The notes beneath the pieces are model-generated. The model was given only the letters and a program-made list of their open reading frames with translations, ran no database searches and was not told where the DNA came from. Below are positions 39,313 to 47,865 of a stretch of 64,000 bases of DNA, in pieces. A program made the translations under genes and the position numbers. Within the stretch, counting starts at the first letter, position 1; each line of letters opens with the position of its first letter. Origin of the DNA: Pseudomonas mendocina (GTDB lineage: Bacteria; Pseudomonadota; Gammaproteobacteria; Pseudomonadales; Pseudomonadaceae); the NCBI RefSeq assembly GCF_900636545.1, contig NZ_LR134290.1, positions 186,001 to 250,000 of the forward strand. The letters are read 5' to 3'.

Positions 39313-39710
39313 TGAGTGCCTACAACCTCAACGAAAGTTACGACAGCTACCGCACCGTGGATCTCGAGGCGCGTGCCGCCGCCGCCTCGCCATACGAGCT
39401 GGTACTGGTGCTGTTCGACGGCCTGCTCGATGAGCTGGCGCGCGCCCGCGGCCACATCGAGGCCAAGCGGTACCAGCAGAAGGGCCAGTCTCTGGAGAAG
39501 TGTCTGAACATTCTCAACGGCCTCAATGGCGCCCTTGATTACGAGAACGGCGGCGAGCTGGTGCAGGGGCTGGCGCGGCTTTACGACTACTGCATCTATC
39601 GCCTCTCCGACGTCAGCGTCAGCCTGTCGCTGGAAGGCCTGGACGAAGTGGTCGGGCTCCTCGGTGTGTTGCGCGAGGGCTGGGAAGGCGTGAATGCAAC
39701 GCACAAGTGA
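39312..39710 (+). CDS. fliS: Flagellin export chaperone FliS (LafC-like)
   Basis: 132 residues, all-helical, with the family core SPYELVLVLFDGLLDELARARGHIE and the helix LVQGLARLYDYCIYRLSDVS. It binds the C-terminus of flagellin before export. Start overlaps the fliD stop by one base; its end overlaps fliT by 17 bp. Confidence 0.92.
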   Translation: MSAYNLNESYDSYRTVDLEARAAAASPYELVLVLFDGLLDELARARGHIEAKRYQQKGQSLEKCLNILNGLNGALDYENGGELVQGLARLYDYCIYRLSDVSVSLSLEGLDEVVGLLGVLREGWEGVNATHK

Positions 39711-40011
39711 ACTGCGCGCGCTGCAGCAACTGCACGCCCAGTTGGCAGAGGCGTTGGAGCAAGGCGACTGGACGCGGATCGGCGAGATCGATTCGGTGAT
39801 CCGCTCCTGCCTGCAACTGCTGGCCGGGTTGCCGAGCGTCAGCGATGAGGTGCTTGAGGCCAAGGAGCAGCTGCGAAAGCTGCACGAGCAGGCACGCATC
39901 GCCTGCGCAGAGGAATGCGAGCGGGTGCGTCGGTTGTTGCTGACGCATCTGGAGTACGCCGAAGGGCGTAGCGCTTACATGCGCGTCGACCTGTACCAAG
40001 CCGGGAGATAA
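39694..40011 (+). CDS. fliT: Flagellar chaperone FliT (LafD-like)
   Basis: 105 residues, all-helical, starting inside the end of fliS (17-bp overlap). FliT proteins are poorly conserved; the assignment rests on size, helical character and the fliS-fliT-fliK order. It would be the export chaperone for FliD. Confidence 0.72.
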   Translation: MQRTSELRALQQLHAQLAEALEQGDWTRIGEIDSVIRSCLQLLAGLPSVSDEVLEAKEQLRKLHEQARIACAEECERVRRLLLTHLEYAEGRSAYMRVDLYQAGR

Positions 40012-40014
40012 AGG

Positions 40015-41103
40015 GTGCTGCAACTGATCAATGCCAATGCTCGGCTTAGCTCGAGCGGCTCCGCTGAGCAAACGCTGCCGTCGGGTTTCGCCCAGGCGGG
40101 CAGCGCCGATGATGCGACCCGGTCGTTCGATCAGCAGATGGCCGTGCAGGGCTTCGCCGCTGCTGATGTGCAAGCGTTGCACACTGCAAGCATCACGCCC
40201 GAGGCCATCCACGTCAGCGAGGCGGATGCCGAGCAGTGGCTGGCCAGTGTGCTGGGGCAACAGGCCGTGCGCATCGAGGCGCGTGAAGCGCCGGAGGCAG
40301 AGCAGGACCCGCAAGTACGTGAGGAGCAGGCCGAGCCAGTCGAGCAGACTGCCGCGTTGCCTGCAGCGGTTATTAGCCAGACGCCAACACCGCCTCGTGA
40401 GCAGCAACTGCCGGCGGATACGTCGCGCGCCGCCAATGCTGCGGTGCTCAGCCAGTCGCCATCGGCAGTCGCAGAACCCGTGGCAGCGGCGAGGCCTCTG
40501 ATGGCCGCCGAGGTCGCGCCGACGGCTGCCTCGCCACTGGTGATGGATGAAGTCATCGAGGCGAGGGTCACCGAGCGCCTGCCGAGCGGCACCACGGACA
40601 GCGACAAGGCGACGCCGGGCACTGCTACCTCCACTTCGGCCCCTACTGCGCCGCTGGCCGCTGAGCGTCCGCTCAAGTTGCATGCACCGCAGGCGCAGTG
40701 GGGCGAGCAGATGCTGGCCAGCCTGCGTGAGCATGTCGATCTGCAGATCAATCAGCGCATTCAGAACGCCACCATCCGCCTCGATCCGCCGGAGCTGGGC
40801 AGCCTGGAGATTTTCCTCAGCCACGAGTCCGGGCGCCTCAGTGTGCAGCTGTCCGCGGCCAATGCCGATGTGGCGCGCCTGCTACAGCAGACCAGCGAGC
40901 GCCTGCGCCAGGAACTGGTGGGGCAGAACTTCGTGCAGGTCAACGTGCAGGTGTCCGCTGATGCTCAGGGTGGCCGCCAGCAGCAACAGGCGCAGGCTCA
41001 GGCCTGGCGTATCGAGGACGAGGTGGCTGCCGCCGCCGCGTTGCCGGTCGGCGGCGAGCCTGGCGCTGCGAAATCGTCCAGCGATGTGCTGGTCACCGTT
41101 TAA
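40015..41103 (+). CDS. fliK: Flagellar hook-length control protein FliK (LafE-like)
   Basis: 362 residues from a GTG start at 40015 (MLQLINANARL), 3 bp after fliT. The first 230 residues are a low-complexity Ala/Pro/Glu-rich ruler region. The C-terminal Flg_hook domain (about 230-325) has the hallmark IRLDPPELGSLEI and LSVQLSAANADVARLL. It measures hook length and triggers the substrate switch of the export gate. Confidence 0.87.
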   Translation: MLQLINANARLSSSGSAEQTLPSGFAQAGSADDATRSFDQQMAVQGFAAADVQALHTASITPEAIHVSEADAEQWLASVLGQQAVRIEAREAPEAEQDPQVREEQAEPVEQTAALPAAVISQTPTPPREQQLPADTSRAANAAVLSQSPSAVAEPVAAARPLMAAEVAPTAASPLVMDEVIEARVTERLPSGTTDSDKATPGTATSTSAPTAPLAAERPLKLHAPQAQWGEQMLASLREHVDLQINQRIQNATIRLDPPELGSLEIFLSHESGRLSVQLSAANADVARLLQQTSERLRQELVGQNFVQVNVQVSADAQGGRQQQQAQAQAWRIEDEVAAAAALPVGGEPGAAKSSSDVLVTV

Positions 41104-41130
41104 TTTCCCGTTAGTGAATCGAGATCAGTC

Positions 41131-41607
41131 ATGACAATGCCGCGCGCCCTCCTGCTGCTGGTTATCTTCAACACCCTGGTGGTGATCGGCGGCACCATCT
41201 TCAACTACGCCACGCTCAAGTCTATGCAGAGCGGCCAGCCCGTGCTCGGTATTTCCGCCGACAACGCAGGCAGCGAAGAGCAGGAGACCCCGAGCGAATA
41301 CCGCTTCTTCCCCATCGAGAAAGTCATCGTCAGCCTGCAGGGCGAGACCCGCGAACATTACTTCGTCCTGGACCTGGTGCTGCAGGCCGATCTGGAAACC
41401 GATCCTAAGAAGCTCGAGCAGATCGATCCCATGGTGCGTAATTCGGTGGTGGCGTATCTGTCCTCGATGACCTTCGAGAAGTTGCGCGGCATGCCCATTC
41501 CCGAGCTGCAGGGCGCCCTGGAACGGGTGCTGTCAGATGATTTCGCCAGCAAGAAGCTGGCGATGCCCTTCGCCAACGTGTTGGTCAGCAAGCTGATCGT
41601 CCAGTAG
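41131..41607 (+). CDS. fliL: Flagellar basal body-associated protein FliL (LafF-like)
   Basis: 158 residues with one N-terminal membrane helix (about 5-26) and a periplasmic FliL domain (KVIVSLQGETREHYFVLDLVLQ ... MVRNSVVAYLSSM). FliL forms a ring around the stator. It stands between fliK and the sigma factor as in laf operons, 27 bp after fliK. Confidence 0.85.
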   Translation: MTMPRALLLLVIFNTLVVIGGTIFNYATLKSMQSGQPVLGISADNAGSEEQETPSEYRFFPIEKVIVSLQGETREHYFVLDLVLQADLETDPKKLEQIDPMVRNSVVAYLSSMTFEKLRGMPIPELQGALERVLSDDFASKKLAMPFANVLVSKLIVQ

Positions 41608-41648
41608 GGCGCTGCACGCGACTGCGCTGGAACCGGAGCCGAATATCC

Positions 41649-42383
41649 ATGAACGCCAACTGCGCCATCGACTACCGCTACGCCGCTGAACAGGGCGGTG
41701 CCGCGCTGTTCGCCCCAGGGGCCGAGCAGAAGTGGCTGTTGCAGTACCTGCCGCTGGTCAAGCGCATCGTCAGCCAGCTGGCGCTGCAGGCCAACCAGGT
41801 GCTCGACCGCGAGGACATGGAGCAGATCGGTCTGATGGGGCTGCTCGAATGCCTGCGTCGCTACGGTACGCCGGACGAGCAGTTCGGGCGTTTCGCCGCG
41901 TTGCGCATACGTGGCGCGATCCTCGATGAACTGCGTCGCCAGGACTGGCGGCCGCGTCAGGTGCGTCAGCAGACGCACAAGATCCGCGATGCCATTCGCC
42001 AGCTGGCTCGGCAACTGGGGCGTGTGCCGCAGGAGGAGGAGATTCTTCAGGCGGCCGGGATAAACGCCAAGGAATACCAGGAGTTTCTCCAGGCCGACGC
42101 CTGCGAAGCCATCGAAAGCCTCGATGAACTGCTGCAGAACGGCCATGAGGGCTTCGCCTGTGGCGGCAGCGCGGTCGAAGAGCGGGTGCTCAAGGAGCGT
42201 TTGCTGACCCAGGCGCTGAGCCAGCTCAGCGAACGCGAGCGTCTGGTGCTGACCCTTTACTACCAACACGAGCTGAGCCTCAAGGAAATCGCCCTGGTGC
42301 TGGAGCTGAGCGACGCGCGCGTCTGCCAGTTGAGCAAGCAGGCGATTGCCAAGGCCAGCCGTTACCTGAACGAGAGAGGCTAG
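41649..42383 (+). CDS. fliA: Flagellar sigma-28 factor FliA (LafS-like)
   Basis: 244 residues with sigma region 2 (LVKRIVSQLALQANQVLDREDMEQIGLMGLLECLRRY), region 3 and region 4 HTH (LSLKEIALVLELSDARVCQLSKQAI). Placement inside the lateral-type operon, between fliL and motA, differs from the polar fliA of Pseudomonas (with flhF-fleN), so it is likely dedicated to this second system. The genes it reads are probably the flagellins to the right. MotA starts 1 bp after it. Confidence 0.92.
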   Translation: MNANCAIDYRYAAEQGGAALFAPGAEQKWLLQYLPLVKRIVSQLALQANQVLDREDMEQIGLMGLLECLRRYGTPDEQFGRFAALRIRGAILDELRRQDWRPRQVRQQTHKIRDAIRQLARQLGRVPQEEEILQAAGINAKEYQEFLQADACEAIESLDELLQNGHEGFACGGSAVEERVLKERLLTQALSQLSERERLVLTLYYQHELSLKEIALVLELSDARVCQLSKQAIAKASRYLNERG

Positions 42384-42384
42384 G

Positions 42385-43257
42385 GTGCAGAAGTTATTAG
42401 GTGCATTGATCATCGTCGCCTGCGTGCTCGGAGGCTACGTCATGGCCCATGGCGAGCTGGCGATGCTCTGGCAGCCGGCCGAAGTGATCATCATCGTCGG
42501 CGCCGGTTTTGGCGCGCTGGTGGTGGCCAACCCCAAGGACGTGCTGCTGGAGATGCTGCACCAGATCAAGGGTGTGTTCGTCTACAAGAAGCGTGGCGAG
42601 GAGTTCCAGCGCCAACTGCTGATGATGCTCTATGAACTGCTGGAAATGGTCGACGTGGGCGGCCTCAAGGTACTCGATGCGCATATCGAGGAGCCGGAGC
42701 AGAGCGACCTGTTCGCCAAGTACCCGCTGATCCGTCAGGAGAAGAACCTGATGGCCTTCATCGCCGACAACTTCCGTCTGATGGCCATGGGCAAGATCAG
42801 CGCGCATGAACTGGAAGGCTTCCTCGAGCAGGAGCTGGAGGCCATGGAGCACGTGCTGATGCAGCCTTCGCGCTCGCTGCACAAGATCGGCGAGGCCATG
42901 CCGGGCTTCGGCATCCTCGCGGCGATCCTCGGTATCGTCATCACCATGGGCAACATCGGCGGCTCGGTGGCCGAGATCGGTGCCCACGTGGCGGCGGCAC
43001 TGGTCGGCACCTTCCTCGGCATCTTCATGTGCTATTGCGTGATGGAGCCGTTGTCGAGTGCGATGGGCCAGCGCATCAAGACCGAGATGTCTGCGCTTGA
43101 GTGCGTGCGTACCACCCTGGTCGCCCACGTCGCCGGCAAGCCTACGCTGCTGGCGGTGGATGCCGGGCGCAAGCTGATCGAGCAGGACGTCAAACCGGCG
43201 TTCAAGCAGCTGGAAATCTGGGTCAACCGTTACGAAGATGAAAGGGATGCCGCATGA
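42385..43257 (+). CDS. motA: Flagellar stator protein MotA (LafT-like)
   Basis: 290 residues from a GTG start at 42385. Four membrane helices (two at about 3-50, two at about 170-225) and a cytoplasmic loop. Conserved features are MPGFGILAAILGIVITMGNIGG and ALVGTFLGIFMCYCVMEPL. It forms the proton channel with MotB and generates torque. Linked to motB by an ATGA overlap. Confidence 0.93.
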   Translation: MQKLLGALIIVACVLGGYVMAHGELAMLWQPAEVIIIVGAGFGALVVANPKDVLLEMLHQIKGVFVYKKRGEEFQRQLLMMLYELLEMVDVGGLKVLDAHIEEPEQSDLFAKYPLIRQEKNLMAFIADNFRLMAMGKISAHELEGFLEQELEAMEHVLMQPSRSLHKIGEAMPGFGILAAILGIVITMGNIGGSVAEIGAHVAAALVGTFLGIFMCYCVMEPLSSAMGQRIKTEMSALECVRTTLVAHVAGKPTLLAVDAGRKLIEQDVKPAFKQLEIWVNRYEDERDAA

Positions 43258-44195
43258 AACCGCGCGGCGGTGACGGCCACGAAATCATCATCAAGCGGCG
43301 TGGCAAGAAGGGCGGCCACGACGAGCATGGCGGTGCCTGGAAGGTGGCCTTCGCCGATTTCACCATGGCCATGATGGCGCTGTTCATGGTGCTGTGGATC
43401 ATCCAGCCGCAGACCCAGGACGCCAGCCGCGCCAACGCCGACATGCTGAACAATCCGCTGGTCGATGGTGGTGCCGGCATCTTCGATGGCACCAGCACCA
43501 CGCCGCTGGATCTCGATGGTGTGCCGGTGCAGGTCGCCCCGCGCCGCGATCCAGAGAATCGCGCGCGCACGCCCCAGGAAGATCCCGGTGCGGCCCTGGG
43601 CGAGGGGCTGCCGGGGGAGCCGCGTCGACCGCATTTCGCCGAGCCGCTGCAGATGCAGGAGCTGGCCAAACTGATGAAAGAGCTGGCCCTGCAGCTGGAT
43701 GCCGAGGCCAACATCGAAGTGCAGGTGGTACCGCAGGGCTTGCGCATCCTGATCAAGGACGATGCGCAGCGTTTCATGTTCAACCGCGGCAGCTCCCACC
43801 TGAATCCACACTTCGAAACCCTGCTGCGGCGTCTCGCCGGCATTCTGGGGCGTGTGGAAAACCATCTGATCATCAGCGGCCACACCGACTCCATGCCCTA
43901 TCGTGGCGTGGTCGGTGGCTACAACAACTGGAACCTCTCCGGCGACCGTGCGCTGCGTGCGCGCAACGTGCTGGTCGAGGCGGGCCTGCCGACCGGCAAC
44001 GTGCTGCAGGTTGCCGCGCAGGCAGACGGCATGCCGCTGCTGCCGAACGATCCGGAGAATGGGGCCAATCGCCGTATCGAGCTGCTGTTGCTTACCAGCC
44101 AGGCCGAAGGCCTGTATCGCGAGTTGTTCGGCGAGGCTCAGGTGCGGGCGGAGGTCCGTGCCGAAGGCGTGAAGCTCAGCGTGCCGGAATCCTGA
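43254..44195 (+). CDS. motB: Flagellar stator protein MotB (LafU-like)
   Basis: 313 residues. One N-terminal membrane helix (about 28-50) with the proton-carrying aspartate in VAFADFTMAMMALFMVLWI, a linker (about 60-150) and the OmpA-like peptidoglycan-binding domain (about 165-280) with ISGHTDSMPYRG and NLSGDRALRARNVLVE. Last gene of the fliD operon; the next gene is convergent. Confidence 0.94.
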   Translation: MKPRGGDGHEIIIKRRGKKGGHDEHGGAWKVAFADFTMAMMALFMVLWIIQPQTQDASRANADMLNNPLVDGGAGIFDGTSTTPLDLDGVPVQVAPRRDPENRARTPQEDPGAALGEGLPGEPRRPHFAEPLQMQELAKLMKELALQLDAEANIEVQVVPQGLRILIKDDAQRFMFNRGSSHLNPHFETLLRRLAGILGRVENHLIISGHTDSMPYRGVVGGYNNWNLSGDRALRARNVLVEAGLPTGNVLQVAAQADGMPLLPNDPENGANRRIELLLLTSQAEGLYRELFGEAQVRAEVRAEGVKLSVPES

Positions 44196-44213
44196 GCGAT
44201 GAGGTCTCTTGGT

Positions 44214-44681
44214 CTACGGATTGCGGACCTGGCAGTAGACCTGTCGGGTCTCCAGCGCATAAAGGCAGCCGTCGAGACTGGTCAGGCGAATGGTCGAGCC
44301 CTTGTGGCGGCCGTAGAGCAGATTGAACACCAGTTCGTCGTCGATCTCGCTGGCCAGCCCGGTGACCTGGCCGTCCTCGACGCGCAGGCGGTAGTTACCG
44401 AGGAAGCCATAGTCGACCACGCCCGAGGTCTCCAGAATACTGGCGCCCTGACGGGTCATGGCATAGAAGCGGCCGTTGCTTACCTGCAGACTGTGGCTGA
44501 TGTCCAGCACCTGCCCATTGCTCAACTGCACCTGGCCGGTGGACCGATAGCGACCATCGAGTTCGGCGCTGGATATGAAGCTCAACCACAGGGCCAGCAT
44601 GCCCAGGAGCATGCCCACGGCCGTGACGAACATGATCAGCAACCAGCCGCCGCTGATCCCGCACTGCTTGCTCTTGCTCAT
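44214..44681 (-). CDS. Small bitopic membrane protein coupled to the LafZ-like regulator
   Basis: 155 residues from the ATG at 44681 (MSKSKQCGISGG). One membrane helix (about 13-35) and a periplasmic C-terminal domain of about 115 residues rich in beta strands, with a cysteine pair near the end (CLYALETRQVYC). No family recognised. The start overlaps the stop of the winged-helix regulator by 4 bp (ATGA), an arrangement like toxR-toxS, so it is probably a signalling partner in the periplasm. Confidence 0.75.
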   Translation of the reverse strand: MSKSKQCGISGGWLLIMFVTAVGMLLGMLALWLSFISSAELDGRYRSTGQVQLSNGQVLDISHSLQVSNGRFYAMTRQGASILETSGVVDYGFLGNYRLRVEDGQVTGLASEIDDELVFNLLYGRHKGSTIRLTSLDGCLYALETRQVYCQVRNP

Positions 44682-45514
44682 GGCAGACACCTGCTCAGCT
44701 GGGTGTCGGCGACCTGATCCAGTTGGCTTTCGTGCATCATCAGCGAGCGAGCGCCGCCGTTGGGCTGCAGGCACAGCAGCTCATAGAAACCGCTATGCAG
44801 GCGTAGCACCAGGGTTGCCGGTTTGCTGGCCAGCACCGCAAGCCGGCTGGTCAGCCCGTGTGTTTGCAAAATCAGCTGCTGCAGGCGCTGCGAGTCATGA
44901 TCGATGTAGTGGACGTGTAGCGAGCCCAGGTTCATTTCGCTGCTGAGCAGGTCCTTGGGCTGGCTGATGTGATACAGCGCCGCGAACAAGGTGAGACCGA
45001 TGATGCTGAAAATGCTCAGCAGGATCAGCCAGGATGTTCGTTGGCGACTATGGCGCTGTAGAAAGGCGGGTTGCGCTGCCGGTGTATCTAGCGTTTCGCT
45101 GACGGTGCCAGTGTCGTCGATGCTTGGCGGCTCGACCAGGTAGTTGGGGTTGAGCAGATAGCCGCGGCGCGGCAGGGTCTGGATGATTTCCCGGTTTTTC
45201 TCGTCGCCCAGTATCTGGCGCAGGGTGTAGATCTGCTGGTTGAGGCTGCCCTGGCCTACGACCCGGTCTGCCCAGGCGTGGTTCATCAGCTCTTCGCGCG
45301 ATACCACATCGCCGGGTTCCTGCAGCAGGCGCTCGAGCAGGCGGCTGCCGGAGTAGCCCAGGTCGATCTTCTCCTCGATGCCGTCCTTGACCAAGGTCAG
45401 CTGATAGAGCGCGGGATAGAAATGTGCGTAACAGTCAGGCCGCCCGGTCCTGATGATCAGGCAGGTGATGTTGCTTCCCGGCTCGCTGGCCAAAGTCTCC
45501 GTGCTGGTATTCAT
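44678..45514 (-). CDS. ToxR/CadC-type membrane-bound transcription regulator (LafZ-like)
   Basis: 278 residues. An OmpR/PhoB-type winged helix near the N-terminus (about 50-128: LLERLLQEPGDVVSREELMNHAW, GSLNQQIYTLRQILGD, TLPRRGYLL), a linker, one membrane helix (about 161-183) and a periplasmic domain with LHVHYIDHDSQRLQQL. Such proteins sense an external condition and bind DNA from the membrane. E. coli Flag-2 has a transmembrane regulator, LafZ, beside lafA, and this is the likely counterpart. Its targets may be the flagellin genes 325 bp away. Confidence 0.82.
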   Translation of the reverse strand: MNTSTETLASEPGSNITCLIIRTGRPDCYAHFYPALYQLTLVKDGIEEKIDLGYSGSRLLERLLQEPGDVVSREELMNHAWADRVVGQGSLNQQIYTLRQILGDEKNREIIQTLPRRGYLLNPNYLVEPPSIDDTGTVSETLDTPAAQPAFLQRHSRQRTSWLILLSIFSIIGLTLFAALYHISQPKDLLSSEMNLGSLHVHYIDHDSQRLQQLILQTHGLTSRLAVLASKPATLVLRLHSGFYELLCLQPNGGARSLMMHESQLDQVADTQLSRCLP

Positions 45515-45777
45515 ACGGTCCTAGAGATGAGCGGAACTTCCGAGCGGGGAATTTTCTGAGGAGCAAACGGTCGGCATTCTGGCGTCATGAAATCGGAGTG
45601 GCAAGTCTTGTGCCAACCAGCGCCTGCTTCGCGAGGGCAGTCTGCCAAGGAAATACCTGTCAGTTCGCCGCTGAAGTAAAGCAGATTGCCGAGAATCGCC
45701 AGACGACGAACATCATGTCATCGCTTCGTGACGGTTGAAAAACGTGACGGCGGGGGGAGTTTTGCGGGAATGAGAAA

Positions 45778-45797
45778 CGCCCCGGCGATGCGGGGCG
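45778..45797 (-). terminator. Terminator downstream of flagellin 1
   Basis: CGCCCCG, 6-base loop, CGGGGCG, followed on the minus strand by GTTTCTC. The rest of the interval between the regulator gene and flagellin 1 (45515-45838) shows no gene. Confidence 0.65.
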
Positions 45798-45838
45798 TAA
45801 GAGGGGGGCGCAATCCGTTGCGCCTGGATGACGCGAGA

Positions 45839-46750
45839 TCAGCCCAGCAGGGACATGACCATGCCGGGCATCTGGCCGGCTTGTTTGAGCATGGAGATGC
45901 CGGACTGCATCAGCATGCTGTTCTTGGTCATGTTGGCGCTTTCCTTGGCGAAGTCGGCGTCCATGATGCGCCCCTTGGCCATGTCGGTGTTGTCCTTCAT
46001 GTTGGCCAGGTTGTTGGCGGTGTGGTTCAGGCGATTGATGTTGGCACCGAAGCTGGCACGCAGCGCGCCGATGTCGTCCAGTGCGTCGCTCAGGGTGTCG
46101 ATCATCGCGTTGGCGTTGGTGTTGACCGCAGTGGTCGGATCCTGAGTGGTGGCCAACTCGGTACCCGGGGTGCCGGCGGTGGTGTAGGTATCGGAAATCG
46201 CCGCCAGGGAGGTGCCCAGAGCGGTCAGTTTGCCGCTGACGTCCAGTTCCAGGGTCTCGGCGGAGCTGGAGCCGATCTGGAAGTTCACCGCAGCGGACAG
46301 CTTGCCGTTGGAGCCGTCGACGGTGGTGCCGTTACTGAACAGATTCTCGCCAGCGTACTTGGTGTTCTTGACGATGTTGGCCATTTCCTTGCCGAGTTCG
46401 TCGTACTCGTTCTGCAGAGCGATCAGGTCAGCGCCGCTGTTGGTGGCGTTGGAAGCCTGAGTGGCCAGATCCTTCATGCGCTGGACGATGTCGGTCATCT
46501 CGCTGAAGGCGCCTTCGGCGGTCTGCAGCAGGGAGATGGCATCGCCGGTGTTGCGCATGGCCACGTCCATGCCGCGCGACTGGGCGTTGAGACGGGTGGC
46601 GATCTGCAGGCCGGCGGCATCGTCGGCGGCGCTGTTGATGCGCAGGCCGGTGCCCAGGCGCTGTTGGTTGGTGCCCAGGGCGTTGTTGGTCTTGCCCAGG
46701 TTGGTCTGGGTTACCAGCGAGGAGTAGTTGGTATGAATCGAGAGAGCCAT
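45839..46750 (-). CDS. Flagellin 1 (lateral LafA-type)
   Basis: 303 residues. The conserved N-terminal D0/D1 region (MALSIHTNYSSLVTQTNLGK to about residue 140) and C-terminal D1/D0 region (from about 225, ending MLKQAGQMPGMVMSLLG) are almost identical to those of the two upstream flagellins; only the middle (about 150-220) differs. The size is that of short lateral flagellins without a D2/D3 domain. Its own ribosome-binding site AAGGA and a 139-bp upstream spacer nearly identical to that of flagellin 2 point to tandem duplication. Confidence 0.93.
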   Translation of the reverse strand: MALSIHTNYSSLVTQTNLGKTNNALGTNQQRLGTGLRINSAADDAAGLQIATRLNAQSRGMDVAMRNTGDAISLLQTAEGAFSEMTDIVQRMKDLATQASNATNSGADLIALQNEYDELGKEMANIVKNTKYAGENLFSNGTTVDGSNGKLSAAVNFQIGSSSAETLELDVSGKLTALGTSLAAISDTYTTAGTPGTELATTQDPTTAVNTNANAMIDTLSDALDDIGALRASFGANINRLNHTANNLANMKDNTDMAKGRIMDADFAKESANMTKNSMLMQSGISMLKQAGQMPGMVMSLLG

Positions 46751-46889
46751 GATCGTAATCCTTCGTGCGTGAACGCCTGGAAGCGGTGCTGTAGTAACAG
46801 GGCGACCGTCTTGGTGAATGCCTTAAGGGCGCAGGCGTTCAATCGTGAAATGGGAGTGGCGCAGTCCCTTGCGCCGTCGCGGCTTGTGA
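46751..46889 (-). repeat. Duplicated flagellin upstream spacer, copy 1
   Basis: 139 bp nearly identical to 47727-47865. Contains the ribosome-binding site, a conserved GGCGACCGTC block (46801-46810, plus strand) and CCTTAAGG (46821-46828). No good sigma-28 consensus is visible. Confidence 0.85.
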
Positions 46890-47726
46890 TCAGCCCAGCA
46901 GGGACATGACCATGCCGGGCATCTGGCCGGCTTGCTTGAGCATGGAGATGCCGGACTGCATCAGCATGCTGTTCTTGGTCATGTTGGCGCTTTCCTTGGC
47001 GAAGTCGGCGTCCATGATGCGCCCCTTGGCCATGTCGGTGTTGTCCTTCATGTTGGCCAGGTTGTTGGCGGTGTGGTTCAGGCGATTGATGTTGGCACCG
47101 AAACTGGCACGCATCGCACCGACATCGTCCAGCGCGCCTTCCAGCGCGGTCATCGCGGCACCGGCGTTGGCTGCAGTGTCGAGGGTCAGGGCGGCCACGT
47201 CGGTATTGAGCGTGGTGTCCAGGGTGCCCAGATCGGTGCTGACGTCGAAGCTCAGGGTTTCTGCCGAGCTGGAGCCAATTTGGAAGCTGACCGCGGCGGC
47301 GAGCTTGCCGGTGAACAGGTTTTCGCCTGCGTATTTGGTGTTGTTGAAGATGTTGGTGATTTCTTTTGCCAGCTCGTCGAATTCCGACTGCAGGGAGGTG
47401 CGGTCGTCAGCGGAGTTGGTGTCGTTCGCGGCCTGGGTGGCCAGGTCCTTCATGCGCTGCAGGATGTCGGTGGTTTCGTTGAACGCACCTTCAGCGGTTT
47501 GCAGCAGGGAGATGGCATCGCCGGTGTTGCGCATGGCCACGTCCATGCCGCGCGACTGGGCGTTGAGGCGGGTGGCGATCTGCAGGCCGGCGGCATCGTC
47601 GGCGGCGCTGTTGATGCGCAGGCCGGTGCCCAGGCGCTGTTGGTTGGTACCCAGAGCATTGTTGGTTTTGCCCAGGTTGGTCTGGGTTACCAGCGAGGAG
47701 TAGTTGGTATGAATCGAGAGAGCCAT
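46890..47726 (-). CDS. Flagellin 2 (lateral LafA-type)
   Basis: 278 residues, same terminal domains as flagellin 1 but with a shorter central part (about residues 140-195: KLAAAVSFQIGSSSAETLSF and a Thr/Asp-rich stretch). It lies 139 bp upstream of flagellin 1 on the same strand. Whether the three genes are used together in one filament or expressed differently cannot be read from sequence. Confidence 0.92.
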   Translation of the reverse strand: MALSIHTNYSSLVTQTNLGKTNNALGTNQQRLGTGLRINSAADDAAGLQIATRLNAQSRGMDVAMRNTGDAISLLQTAEGAFNETTDILQRMKDLATQAANDTNSADDRTSLQSEFDELAKEITNIFNNTKYAGENLFTGKLAAAVSFQIGSSSAETLSFDVSTDLGTLDTTLNTDVAALTLDTAANAGAAMTALEGALDDVGAMRASFGANINRLNHTANNLANMKDNTDMAKGRIMDADFAKESANMTKNSMLMQSGISMLKQAGQMPGMVMSLLG

Positions 47727-47865
47727 GATCGTAATCCTTCGTGCGTGAACGCCTGGAAGCGGTGCTGTAGTAACAGGGCGACCGTCTTGGTGAATGCCTT
47801 AAGGGCGCAGGTGTTCAATCGTGAAATGGGAGTGGCGCAATCCCTTGCGCTGTCGCGGCCTGTGA
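47727..47865 (-). repeat. Duplicated flagellin upstream spacer, copy 2
   Basis: Nearly identical to 46751-46889; the same GGCGACCGTC block is at 47777-47786. Confidence 0.85.
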
